A DNA stretch of 64,000 nucleotides. It comes from Chitinilyticum litopenaei DSM 21440 (lineage in GTDB: Bacteria > Pseudomonadota > Gammaproteobacteria > Burkholderiales > Chitinibacteraceae). The stretch covers positions 49,480-113,479 of the forward strand of contig NZ_ATZJ01000011.1 of assembly GCF_000428145.1 (NCBI RefSeq), given 5' to 3'. A program made the translations under genes and the position numbers. Positions 51,879 through 59,871 of the stretch are shown piece after piece (within the stretch, counting starts at the first letter, position 1; each line of letters opens with the position of its first letter). The notes beneath the pieces are model-generated. The model was not told the origin of the DNA. It saw only the letters and a list, made by a program, of their open reading frames with translations, and made no database searches.

Positions 51879-51896
51879 GAATGGACGAATGGTCGA

Positions 51897-52307
51897 TTAA
51901 TTGAAGGCGGCTTGCAGGTCTTCCAGCGTGAGATGCCAGCGCTCCAGCATCCGGCGCAATACCAGCAGTTCGGCTTCCTTGAAAACGCGGTCGGCCTTGG
52001 CGATATCGAGCGCCAGCGCGGCGACCAGCAAGCGCTTGCGCGGCTCGTCGACGGTATCGAGCAGATCGTCGATGCGATCCTTGTCAATCAGGTGAATCTG
52101 GCCTTCATCATCGGCTTCGTCCGACAGGTCATTGCAATATTCCTGCAATACCTGGATGAAACCCTTGCGGGAAATGCCGAGCATTTCATACACATGCAGG
52201 TGTTCGATGCGATCAATTTCTTCCGGATCGAAATTGCCGTCGCAAATCATTTGCATGACCAGCAGACGCGCCATCGCTTCCGGGCTGTTGAATGGGTATT
52301 TTTTCAT
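51897..52307 (-). CDS. TerB-like helical protein
   Basis: 136 residues from ATG 52307 (MKKYPFNSPEAMARLLVMQM). The pattern of two acidic helix-loop segments, CDGNFDPEEIDRIEHLHVYE and AKADRVFKEAELLVLRRMLE, resembles the TerB/DjlA N-terminal family, which can bind divalent metal. The role of such stand-alone proteins is unknown. It follows the thioesterase gene by 10 bp and is cotranscribed with it. The frame is open to 52559, but that part overlaps the thioesterase and is not coding. Confidence 0.6.
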   Translation of the reverse strand: MKKYPFNSPEAMARLLVMQMICDGNFDPEEIDRIEHLHVYEMLGISRKGFIQVLQEYCNDLSDEADDEGQIHLIDKDRIDDLLDTVDEPRKRLLVAALALDIAKADRVFKEAELLVLRRMLERWHLTLEDLQAAFN

Positions 52308-52317
52308 GCTGCGCTCG

Positions 52318-52761
52318 CTATATCTTTGAATCTTCTGTTTGCAGTGCCTGCTGCAATTCCGCCGGAATCGCGCATACCCGCCGTGTTTGGTAATCAAAGC
52401 AAGCCAGGAAGGTTTTTGCCTGGGCAACGCTTTGCCTATCGTGCACCTTCGTAACCAGATAGTAAAGATCGAAACCACTGCGCGTGCATTCGCCGCGACG
52501 CAGCTCGACACGCAAGCGCTCGCCCAGAAACGCTTCCTGGCTGAAACTGATCGCCACATCGGCCATGATCAGCCCGCAGCCGCCCACATCCAGCTCGTCG
52601 GCAAAGCCGCGCTCGCGCAACCAGCGCAGCCGCGCTTCATGCAGAAGGCCCAGCAGAGCCTGGTTGCCCAGATGCTTGCCGTAGTTGAGGTCGGTGACCC
52701 GCACCTCCAGCTCGGTGGTGAATAGCGGAAAATCAGGGATGTCCAGACGCAGGCGGGGCAT
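52318..52761 (-). CDS. Acyl-CoA thioesterase of the 4HBT hot-dog family
   Basis: 147 residues with hot-dog fold features: LEVRVTDLNYGKHLGNQALL with the Asp-leader of the 4-hydroxybenzoyl-CoA thioesterase family, HEARLRWLRERGF, and ISFSQEAFLGERLRVELRRG. It would hydrolyse a short or medium acyl-CoA; the substrate is not predictable. The family member most like this is YbgC/FadM-type. ATG 52761 (MPRLRLDIPDFPLFTTELEV) is preferred over 52803. It is divergent from uspA. Confidence 0.85.
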   Translation of the reverse strand: MPRLRLDIPDFPLFTTELEVRVTDLNYGKHLGNQALLGLLHEARLRWLRERGFADELDVGGCGLIMADVAISFSQEAFLGERLRVELRRGECTRSGFDLYYLVTKVHDRQSVAQAKTFLACFDYQTRRVCAIPAELQQALQTEDSKI

Positions 52762-52859
52762 GGGCGGGTGGGGTAAAATTGCAGGCAGGTATTGATACCG
52801 CATTCGGAACGGCTTTGCTAGACTTGTAAGCAGATTAATCAGATTACGCGAGGCGCATC

Positions 52860-53306
52860 ATGTACCAACGCATTCTCCTGCCGGTTGATCACAGCGCGAC
52901 CTGTCGCTGTGCACTGCGCGAAGCCCTGCGGCTGGCTCCGGAGCAGCACGCCACCGTACGCCTGGTGCATGTGGTGGACATGGCCCAGTTTGCCTGGAGC
53001 GCCAATGAATTCATGGATGTGCCGCGCCTGCAGGAAAGCCTGCAGGAAAGCGGGCGCAAGCTGCTGGCGGAGCTGGCCGCCGGACTGCAGGAGGCCGGCA
53101 TCGCCACCGAAACCGTTCTGCTCGAAGTCTGGGGCGGCAATCTGTCGCATGCCCTGATCGAGGAAGCCGTCCGCTGGCAGGCCGATCTGATCGTGATGGG
53201 CACGCACGGCTATGGCGGGCTGACGCACATGTTGCTGGGCTGCGTGGCCGAAGGCGTTGTGCGCCAGGCTCCCGTTCCCGTCTTGCTGGTGCGCAATCCC
53301 GAATGA
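52860..53306 (+). CDS. Universal stress protein UspA family
   Basis: 148 residues with the alpha/beta UspA fold: MYQRILLPVDHSATCRCALR, VRLVHVVD, and the nucleotide loop IVMGTHGYGGLTHMLLGCVA followed by APVPVLLVRN. The usual G-2x-G-9x-G(S/T) ATP motif ends in GC here, so nucleotide binding is probable but slightly altered. It overlaps the radical SAM gene by ATGA, an unusual pairing that implies the two are made together. Confidence 0.93.
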   Translation: MYQRILLPVDHSATCRCALREALRLAPEQHATVRLVHVVDMAQFAWSANEFMDVPRLQESLQESGRKLLAELAAGLQEAGIATETVLLEVWGGNLSHALIEEAVRWQADLIVMGTHGYGGLTHMLLGCVAEGVVRQAPVPVLLVRNPE

Positions 53307-54166
53307 CGGCCATCCCCTTGCAAACACTGCAGCTAACCGATCACCGGCGCGACAGCGCCGGTTTTACTTATGTCTATCCGGTGGTCTCGCGCCGGGCGGG
53401 CGGGGTATCGGTCGGCATCAATCTCAATCCCAACGATGCCTGCAACTGGCGCTGCCTGTACTGCCAGGTGCCCGGGCTGACGCGTGGCAGTGCGCCGGTG
53501 CTGGATCTCGCACAGTTGCGTGCGGAATTGAGCGCCATGCTGCACGACATCCTGCACGGCGACTTCATGGTGCAGCGCGTGCCCGAAGGCTTGCGCCAGC
53601 TGAAGGATATTGCCTTTTCCGGCAATGGCGAGCCGACAAGCAGTCACCAGTTTGCCGAGGTCGTGGCGCTGGTCGGCACGGTGCTCGCGGAATTCGGTCT
53701 GGCCGGCAAGATCGGCGTCGTGCTGATCAGCAACGGCAGCCTGATGCACAGGCCCGAGGTGCAGCAGGGCTTGCGCACGCTGGCGCAACTGGGGGGCGAA
53801 GTGTGGTTCAAGCTCGATCGCGCGCCGGCTGATGGCTTCAGCACGGTCAACCAGGTCAGCCTGCAGTGCGAGGGGGTGGCGCGCCGGTTGGCGATCAGCG
53901 CCAGCCTGTGCCCGACCTGGCTGCAAACCTGCATGTTTGCGCTGGATGGCGCATTGCCGGATGAGGCCGAGCTGGCTGCCTATCTGGACTTTCTGGGTGA
54001 AGCCCGCCGTCAGGGTGTGGCGCTGGCCGGGGTGCTGCTGTATGGCCTGGCGCGGCCTTCCATGCAGCCCGAGGCGCCGCGTCTGAGCGCCGCCCCCGTG
54101 GCCTGGATGGAAGCGCTGGCCGCAAGGATGGTCGCGGCCGGGCTGGTCGTGCGCCTTAGCCCTTGA
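53303..54166 (+). CDS. Radical SAM protein of unknown substrate
   Basis: 287 residues. The [4Fe-4S] site C-x3-C-x2-C is in NDACNWRCLYCQVPG (C47, C51, C54), with a GNGEPTSS glycine motif for SAM. It has no extra cluster domain. It belongs to a group of wybutosine- or activase-like radical SAM proteins of unassigned function. Its start overlaps uspA by 4 bp, and its 3' end overlaps the convergent XRE gene by 11 bp. A stress-linked modification role is possible but unproven. Confidence 0.88.
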   Translation: MTAIPLQTLQLTDHRRDSAGFTYVYPVVSRRAGGVSVGINLNPNDACNWRCLYCQVPGLTRGSAPVLDLAQLRAELSAMLHDILHGDFMVQRVPEGLRQLKDIAFSGNGEPTSSHQFAEVVALVGTVLAEFGLAGKIGVVLISNGSLMHRPEVQQGLRTLAQLGGEVWFKLDRAPADGFSTVNQVSLQCEGVARRLAISASLCPTWLQTCMFALDGALPDEAELAAYLDFLGEARRQGVALAGVLLYGLARPSMQPEAPRLSAAPVAWMEALAARMVAAGLVVRLSP

Positions 54167-54446
54167 TGGCGCGGGCCTGGTCTTGCAACTGCTGGTAAAG
54201 TGCCGGCTCCCGCGCGCGCAGGTGGTCGAGCAGGGTGATGTCGGCACGCGTGATGCTGGCGAGATCGATGCCCTCGATGTGCACGACGCGCAGCAGCTCC
54301 TGCACCGGCTTGGGCATGGCGCGGCCGCTTTCATAACGTGAGCCGCCGCTTTGCGTGACGCCGATGCGACTCCAGAATTCCTGCTGGTTCAGGCCCAGCT
54401 GCTTGCGAATGCTGCGTGGGTCGAGTGTGGGTTTGTCCATGGACAT
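54156..54446 (-). CDS. XRE-family helix-turn-helix regulator
   Basis: 96 residues. The helix-turn-helix is RSIRKQLGLNQQEFWSRIGV, followed by TQSGGSRYESGRAMPKPVQE, as in Cro/CI-type regulators. The C-terminal 35 residues are helical. AAGGAGAA precedes ATG 54446. It has no toxin partner beside it. It is divergent from the DUF455 gene and convergent, with an 11-bp overlap, with the radical SAM gene. Such small regulators often control neighbouring genes, but no operator is evident. Confidence 0.88.
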   Translation of the reverse strand: MSMDKPTLDPRSIRKQLGLNQQEFWSRIGVTQSGGSRYESGRAMPKPVQELLRVVHIEGIDLASITRADITLLDHLRAREPALYQQLQDQARAIKG

Positions 54447-54611
54447 GGCGGTTCTCCTTGGCCGTTTGCCGGCGCGCTGCCGGCTGCGTTGCTGCAAAAT
54501 CAGGTGGAACCATGTTAGGGCGATATGCCATCCGGCTCCCGGCACTATTGCCGCGATGCCGTTGTAATTATTCACCGTCCGCACACTTGACGGATGCTTG
54601 AGGTTGTTGCG

Positions 54612-55406
54612 ATGCACTTGCAAGAGACGGCGCTGGCCGCATTGATGGAGGCCGATCTCGCGGCCAAACTGGCGCGGGTCGCCGCCTTGCGCGCCGGTGA
54701 GGCGAGGGGGGATGACGACAAGGCCTGGCAGACCGTGCCGCGCATCGACATCCCCGGTCGCCCGGCGCGGCCCGAACTGGTGCCGGTCAGCCAGCTGGCG
54801 CGGCGTTCGGTACACTCGCCGGCCGGTCGTGCGGCGCTGCTGCACGCGATTGCCCATATCGAGTTCAACGCCATCAATCTGGCGCTGGATGCCATCTGCC
54901 GTTTTTCTGCCATGCCAGCCGATTACTACCGCGACTGGCTGCAAGTCGCACAGGAAGAGGCCGGGCATTTCGTGCTGTTGCGCGACCATTTGCGCACGCT
55001 GGGCTTTGACTATGGGGATTTTCCCGCGCACAACGGCTTGTGGGACATGGCGGTGCGCACCGATCATGATGTGCTGGCGCGCATGGCGTTGGTGCCGCGC
55101 GTCATGGAAGCGCGCGGCCTGGATGCCACGCCGGGCATCCAGGACAAGCTGGCCGCGGTCGGTGATACGGCGGCCTGCGCCATCCTTGACATCATCCTGC
55201 GCGACGAGATCGGGCATGTACGCATCGGCAATCGCTGGTACCACTGGTGTTGCGCGCAGCGCGGCCTGGAGCCGACGGCGACCTTCATCGCGCTGCTGCG
55301 CGAGTATGATGCGACACTGGCTCGTGGTGCCCTGAATTACCCGGCGCGCGAGGCGGCCGGTTTCAGCAGGGATGAACTGCTGCTGCTGGAAAGTCTGCAG
55401 GTCTGA
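54612..55406 (+). CDS. DUF455 ferritin-like diiron protein
   Basis: 264 residues. The metal ligands of a ferritin-like four-helix bundle are seen: HIEFNAINLALD, VAQEEAGHFVLLRDH and LRDEIGHVRIGNRW (two ExxH pairs). The family is related to the MiaE tRNA hydroxylase fold, but its reaction is unknown. ATG 54612 has GAGG 8 bases upstream; an ATG at 54594 in the same frame is possible. It is followed by a family B hairpin. Confidence 0.88.
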   Translation: MHLQETALAALMEADLAAKLARVAALRAGEARGDDDKAWQTVPRIDIPGRPARPELVPVSQLARRSVHSPAGRAALLHAIAHIEFNAINLALDAICRFSAMPADYYRDWLQVAQEEAGHFVLLRDHLRTLGFDYGDFPAHNGLWDMAVRTDHDVLARMALVPRVMEARGLDATPGIQDKLAAVGDTAACAILDIILRDEIGHVRIGNRWYHWCCAQRGLEPTATFIALLREYDATLARGALNYPAREAAGFSRDELLLLESLQV

Positions 55407-55411
55407 TATTG

Positions 55412-55460
55412 GGGTATGTGCTTGTAGCCTTTGTATTTGATTGGTTGTGGCTTTATGGGT
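55412..55460. repeat. Family B GGGTAT hairpin, degenerate
   Basis: GGGTATGTGCTTGTAGCC is well kept; the right arm (GGTTGTGGCTTTATGGGT) is diverged. It starts 5 bp after the DUF455 stop codon. Confidence 0.55.
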
Positions 55461-55471
55461 TGCTGGGTATG

Positions 55472-55490
55472 TGAATGACGACGTCATTCA
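55472..55490. promoter_or_regulatory. Perfect 19-bp palindrome upstream of the PepSY-regulator-kinase operon
   Basis: TGAATGACG-A-CGTCATTCA, 105 bp before the first gene's ATG. Its perfection and position suggest an operator. The binding protein is not known; the operon's own response regulator is one candidate. Confidence 0.45.
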
Positions 55491-55594
55491 GCAATGATTC
55501 AGAGTTGGCGGGGCATACTGGTCCCGTCAAGTGCGCGGTGTGCGGGTCTGCCGGATGCGCTGGCGCTGATGCCTGCGGGCAAGAGGAGAGAAAA

Positions 55595-55834
55595 ATGGGC
55601 AAGCTGGGCAAGATGATGGTCGTGATGCTGGCGCTGGTCAGTGCCGTGGCGCTGGCTGCGGTCAGCAAGGATGATGCGGCGGCGATTGCGCTGAAAAGCA
55701 GCGGCGGCGGTCGCGTGCTGTCGGTGGACAAGGTGCTCGAGGGCAACAAGCCGGTCTGGCGCGTGAAGATCGTGACCAGCCAGGGCGATGTCCGCGCGGT
55801 CTTTGTCGACGAAGCCACCGGCGCGGCGCGCTAA
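55595..55834 (+). CDS. Exported PepSY-domain protein
   Basis: 79 residues from ATG 55595 (GAGGAGAG just upstream). The N terminus MGKLGKMMVVMLALVSAVAL is a signal peptide; the mature part is one PepSY domain (SKDDAAAIALKSSGGGRVLS, VWRVKIVTSQGDVRAVFVDE). PepSY proteins are often encoded with PhoPQ-like two-component systems and may tune the kinase from the periplasm. An upstream in-frame ATG at 55475 would add a cysteine-rich leader, but it has no ribosome site. Operon with the next two genes. Confidence 0.85.
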   Translation: MGKLGKMMVVMLALVSAVALAAVSKDDAAAIALKSSGGGRVLSVDKVLEGNKPVWRVKIVTSQGDVRAVFVDEATGAAR

Positions 55835-55862
55835 GAGCCGGTCGGAAACGGAGGCTGAAGCC

Positions 55863-56546
55863 ATGCGCCTGCTGCTGGTCGAAGATGAAGCGCCGCTGCG
55901 CGAGTCGCTGGCGCGCCAGCTGACCGCCGACGGCTACCGGGTTGATACGGCCGCCGACGGCGAGGATGGCCTGTATCAGGCCAGCGAGTATCCCTTCGAC
56001 TTGCTGATCGTCGATCTGGGCTTGCCGAGGCTTAACGGTGCGACGCTGATCCAGCGCCTGCGCGCCGCGCACAATGCCGTTCCCATTCTCGTGCTGACCG
56101 CCCGCAGCAGCTGGCAGGACAAGGTGGCCGGCCTGGAAGCCGGTGCCGACGATTACCTGACCAAACCCTTTGAATACCCCGAGCTTGCCGCGCGCGTGAT
56201 GGCGCTGCTGCGCCGGGCGCTGAAGGCGACCTCCACAGAGCTGCAACTGGGCCCGCTGCAGATCGACTTCGCCAGGCAAGCCGTGCGCCTGAATGGCGCC
56301 ACGGTCGAACTCACCGCTTACGAATACCGCTTGCTGGAAATGCTGATCCAGCAGCGCCAGCGCGTGGTCAGCAAGCAGGAACTCGCCGACTACCTCTATC
56401 CGCATGACGAAGACCGGGACAGCAATGTGCTGGAAGTGCTGATCGGGCGGCTGCGGCGCAAGCTCGACCCCGACGGCAGCCTGCAGCCGATCGAAACCCT
56501 GCGCGGACGCGGCTACCGCTTTGCCCTGGCTGACGTCCAGACATGA
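55863..56546 (+). CDS. OmpR/PhoP-family response regulator
   Basis: 227 residues. The receiver has MRLLLVEDEAPLRESLARQL with acidic E8/D9, phosphoacceptor D51 in LIVDLGLPRLNG and K101 in YLTKPF. A winged-helix DNA-binding domain follows (LTAYEYRLLEMLIQQRQRVV, VLEVLIGRLRRKLDP, ETLRGRGYRF). ATG 55863 is the standard start; upstream residues in the frame overlap the PepSY gene end. It overlaps the kinase gene by 4 bp. It probably controls envelope stress or cation response, by analogy with PhoP/CarR systems. Confidence 0.95.
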   Translation: MRLLLVEDEAPLRESLARQLTADGYRVDTAADGEDGLYQASEYPFDLLIVDLGLPRLNGATLIQRLRAAHNAVPILVLTARSSWQDKVAGLEAGADDYLTKPFEYPELAARVMALLRRALKATSTELQLGPLQIDFARQAVRLNGATVELTAYEYRLLEMLIQQRQRVVSKQELADYLYPHDEDRDSNVLEVLIGRLRRKLDPDGSLQPIETLRGRGYRFALADVQT

Positions 56547-57892
56547 TGCACCTTGCCCGTACCTGGTCGATCAGCCGCCGCCTGCAATGGGGCGCGCTGG
56601 CCGTCTTGCTCGCCTTCCTGTTTTTTGCCGGTCTGGCGCTGCAGGCGCGCTATGCCGACCAGCTGCAGGCCAGCCGTTATGCCCGCCTGCAAAGCGAAAT
56701 CTACCTGCTGATGGCGGCCGCCGAGCTTGATGGCCAGGGGCGGCTGCAACTGCCCGCCACCCTGGCCGAACCGCTGTTCGCGCTGCCGGATTCCGGCCTG
56801 TATGCCACGATTGCCGATGCCGGCGGCGTGCGCTGGCGTTCGCCGTCCGCCCTGGGGCGGGCGCTGCCCGTGCTCGCCACCCAGCCCACTGGCGACTGGC
56901 GTTTCGACACCGTTGCGGCGCAAGGCCGGGCTTATCAGCTCGCGGCGTATCAGGTGCGCTGGACCATTGGCGGCCAGGCGCGCCAGCTGCAATTTGCCGT
57001 GTTCGAGGATGCGGCGCTGTTCCAGCGCCAGGTCGACGATTTCCGGCGCAGCCTGTGGTTCTGGCTGGGCGGCGCAGCGCTGGTGCTGCTGCTGGCGCAA
57101 AGTCTGTTGCTGCGCTGGGGGTTGGCGCCGCTGCGCCAGCTGGTCGCCGAGCTGGCCCGGATCGAATCCGGCCAGCAGGAGCGGCTGACCGGCGACTATC
57201 CAGCCGAGCTGGCCGTGCTGACCCGGCGGCTGAATGCGCTCGTCGAGCAGGAGCGCGCCCGCCAGCAGCGCTACCGCGACGCACTGGGCGATCTGGCGCA
57301 CAGCCTGAAAACCCCGCTGGCCGTGATGCGCAATGCTGCCGCCGAGCCGGATTTCCGCCAGCGCGTCGGCGAGCAGGTCGCGCGCATGGATCACATTGTC
57401 CAGCACCAGCTGGCCCGCGCCGCTGCCCGCGGCAGCCAGCCGCTGGCCAGCGCCTTGCCGCTGCGCCCGGTGATCGAACGCGTCCAGGCTGCCCTGGCGC
57501 GGGTGCATGTCGAGCGCGCGCTGCAGTTCGAGATCATCTGTCCGCAGGCGCTGAGCTGGCCGCTGGACGAGGGCGATGCCTTCGAGCTGTGCGGCAATCT
57601 GCTCGACAATGCCGCCAAATGGGCGCGCAGCCGGGTGCTGATCCGTGCCGACATCGTCGGCGAGCGCGAGCTGCTGCTGGTGATCAGCGATGACGGGCCG
57701 GGGTTTGCCGACCTGCACACGCCCTTGCTGCGCGGCGTGCGCGCCGACGAGCAGGTGCCCGGCCAGGGCATCGGCCTCGCGGTGGTGGCCGACATCGTCG
57801 CCGCCTACGGCGGGCGCATCGTGCTGGAGCAGGGTGAGCTGGGCGGCGCCGGTGTGCGCATCAGCCTGCCGCTGTCCAGTCTGTCTGCCTGA
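56543..57892 (+). CDS. PhoQ-like sensor histidine kinase
   Basis: 449 residues. Two membrane helices (about 18-36 and 172-190) frame a periplasmic sensor of 135 residues. A HAMP-like stretch follows, then HisKA (LGDLAHSLKTPLAVM) and the ATPase domain (ELCGNLLDNAAKWAR, ISDDGPGF, GQGIGLAVVADIV). The SLKTPL H-box without the usual E/R pair after the histidine is typical for the PhoQ/BasS-like subgroup. ATG 56543 overlaps the regulator gene; ATG 56546 is equally possible. Confidence 0.93.
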   Translation: MMHLARTWSISRRLQWGALAVLLAFLFFAGLALQARYADQLQASRYARLQSEIYLLMAAAELDGQGRLQLPATLAEPLFALPDSGLYATIADAGGVRWRSPSALGRALPVLATQPTGDWRFDTVAAQGRAYQLAAYQVRWTIGGQARQLQFAVFEDAALFQRQVDDFRRSLWFWLGGAALVLLLAQSLLLRWGLAPLRQLVAELARIESGQQERLTGDYPAELAVLTRRLNALVEQERARQQRYRDALGDLAHSLKTPLAVMRNAAAEPDFRQRVGEQVARMDHIVQHQLARAAARGSQPLASALPLRPVIERVQAALARVHVERALQFEIICPQALSWPLDEGDAFELCGNLLDNAAKWARSRVLIRADIVGERELLLVISDDGPGFADLHTPLLRGVRADEQVPGQGIGLAVVADIVAAYGGRIVLEQGELGGAGVRISLPLSSLSA

Positions 57893-58016
57893 GCGCCGTA
57901 TTACTCACATCACCGGCTTTGCCACGCAGGTCTGGCAAGCCGCGACGAGGCAGACACGCACGGCAACCCGGTGCGGCCAAATCCGGCCCGGAGCGTGTCA
58001 GGCTGCTTGCCTTGTC

Positions 58017-58063
58017 GGGTATGTGGCTGCAGCCAAACAGAAGAATGGGCTGTAGCCAGATAC
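58017..58063. repeat. Family B GGGTAT hairpin
   Basis: GGGTATGTGGCTGCAGCC and GGGCTGTAGCCAGATACG form the arms. It lies 125 bp after the kinase stop codon. Confidence 0.7.
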
Positions 58064-58091
58064 GCTTTGGTGTATGCGTGATGATGTCCGA

Positions 58092-58207
58092 TTGATTGGG
58101 CCCTTTGCTGTTTTCAGTCGCAGGAGCGAGCTTGCTCGCGATCAGCCGCGCTTTGCGAGCAAGCTCGCTCCTGCCGGAATGCAAACTGCCGATGGCCGGA
58201 GCAATCA
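58092..58207. repeat. Family A REP composite, diverged copy
   Basis: ATTGATTGGGCCCTTT and GATGGCCGGAGCAATCA ends with the REP arms at 58123-58142 and 58154-58171. More mismatched than the other copies, so probably older. With the hairpin before and the terminator after, it fills the 412-bp gap 57893-58304; no gene is seen. Confidence 0.8.
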
Positions 58208-58240
58208 GGTTTACCGCATCGTTCGATGGTTTGCGCCCCC

Positions 58241-58278
58241 CCAACAAGAAACGCCGCGATTGCGGCGTTTCTTGTTGG
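58241..58278 (-). terminator. Terminator downstream of the PiT gene
   Basis: A 17-bp perfect stem (CCAACAAGAAACGCCGC and its complement) with a 4-nt loop, 27 bp beyond the transporter's stop codon. It can act in both directions. Confidence 0.75.
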
Positions 58279-58304
58279 GTCTGCGGCTGATGGAACTATC
58301 CGGT

Positions 58305-59777
58305 TCAGCCCAGCTGGCTTGCCAGCCAGAACAGGCCGCCCGACAGGGCGATGGTGATCGGCAGCGTCAGCGCCCAGGCCAGCAGGATGCTGCGCACCGT
58401 GCCGCCCTGCAGGCCGCTTTTGTTGGCGACCATGGTGCCGGCCACGGCGGAAGACAGCACGTGGGTGGTCGATACCGGCATGCCGGTCACGCTGGCGATG
58501 CCGATGGCGGCGGTGGCGGTGATTTGCGCGGACAGGCCCTGCGCATAGGTCATGCCCTTGTTGCCGATCTTTTCGCCCACAGTCAGTACGATGCGCTTCC
58601 AGCCCACCATGGTACCCAGGCCCAGCGCCAGCGCCACGGCGACGATCACCCATTGCGGGGCGTATTCGGTGGTGGCGTTCAGATCCTTGCGCAGCTTGTT
58701 GAGGTCGTCCTTCTCCTGCGGAGTGATGCCCGGCAGCTTGGTGACCTTCTTGGCGGCGTCGTCAATGCACAGCAGCATGCGGCGCACCTGGCGGCGGTCT
58801 TCGGCGGCCAGCTCGCCATAATTCTTGACGCCCTTGAGCTTGGCGGTCAGGGCTTCGATGGTCGGCACCGTCTGCGCGGTGTCGCATTTGAAGATGGCCG
58901 GCATCTCGATGCCGCCATTGCCGTGGCCCAGCTTGATGTGCTGGCTCAGGCGCGCCTCGTTGCTGATGTAGAAGTCGCTCATGTGCTGGGCGGCGTCGCG
59001 CGTGCGTTCGATCTTGTAGGTGGTGCTGTTCATGTCGACGACGAATTTGGCCGGCGCCAGGCCGATCAGTACGAGCATCAACAGGCCGATGCCTTTCTGG
59101 CCGTCATTCATGCCGTGGGCAAAGCTCACGCCCATCGAGGAGATGATCAGCATCAGCCGCGTCCAGAACGGCGGGTGCTTCTTGCCGTCGGTGGCCTTGC
59201 GCTCTTCCGGGGTCATGTGCATGCGCGAGGCGCTGCGGTACTTTTTCAGCACCAGCAGCAGCATGCCGGCCACGGCGAAGCCGATCAGCGGCGAAATCAG
59301 CAGGGCCAGCATGATGTCGATCGCCTTTTGCATGTTCACGCCCTTGCTCAGTTCCGTGCCCGTCATCAGCGCATTGGCGATGCCGACACCAAGGATGGAG
59401 CCGATCAGCGTGTGCGAGCTTGAGGCCGGCAGGCCGAAATACCAGGTGCCCAGATTCCAGATGATGGCCGAGGCCAGCAATGCAAACACCATGACGAGGC
59501 CATGGCTGGATGAGACATTGAGCAGCAGGTCCACCGGCAATAGGTGCACGATGGCGTAGGCCACGCCGAGGCCACCGGCCATCACGCCGATGAAATTGAA
59601 GACCCCGGAGGCAAACACCGCCAGTTGCGGCGGCATGGCCTTGGTGTAGATCACGGTGGCGACGGCGTTGGCCGTGTCATGAAAACCGTTGATGAATTCA
59701 AAGGCCAGTACGAAAAACAGCGCCAGTGCGAGGCTGATGGCAACGCCAGTGCCAAGGCCGCTGAACAGGTCGAGCAT
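58305..59777 (-). CDS. pit: PiT-family inorganic phosphate transporter
   Basis: 490 residues; low-affinity metal-phosphate/H+ symporter of the inner membrane. The duplicated family motifs are FINGFHDTANAVATVIYTKA near the N terminus and GMPVSTTHVLSSAVAGTMVA near the C terminus, with SFAHGMNDGQKGIGL in the middle. A long soluble loop (about 255-370) separates two helix groups, as in E. coli PitA. ATG 59777 (MLDLFSGLGTGVAISLALAL) is the only sensible start; the frame is open upstream but overlaps selO. No PhoU-like partner is next to it. Confidence 0.95.
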   Translation of the reverse strand: MLDLFSGLGTGVAISLALALFFVLAFEFINGFHDTANAVATVIYTKAMPPQLAVFASGVFNFIGVMAGGLGVAYAIVHLLPVDLLLNVSSSHGLVMVFALLASAIIWNLGTWYFGLPASSSHTLIGSILGVGIANALMTGTELSKGVNMQKAIDIMLALLISPLIGFAVAGMLLLVLKKYRSASRMHMTPEERKATDGKKHPPFWTRLMLIISSMGVSFAHGMNDGQKGIGLLMLVLIGLAPAKFVVDMNSTTYKIERTRDAAQHMSDFYISNEARLSQHIKLGHGNGGIEMPAIFKCDTAQTVPTIEALTAKLKGVKNYGELAAEDRRQVRRMLLCIDDAAKKVTKLPGITPQEKDDLNKLRKDLNATTEYAPQWVIVAVALALGLGTMVGWKRIVLTVGEKIGNKGMTYAQGLSAQITATAAIGIASVTGMPVSTTHVLSSAVAGTMVANKSGLQGGTVRSILLAWALTLPITIALSGGLFWLASQLG

Positions 59778-59871
59778 GATGGGCTCATTGCAGGAATGAT
59801 GACGGGCGCGATTATTGCAGATTTGTTGCCCGCCAACTTGACGCAGTCGGGGTTTGCGCGTGCTTCTCCTG

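Noticed and set aside
55475..55594. Cysteine-rich N-terminal extension of the PepSY protein (ATG 55475)
   Set aside because: No ribosome site there, it overlaps a palindromic operator candidate, and it would bury the signal peptide; ATG 55595 has a strong site.
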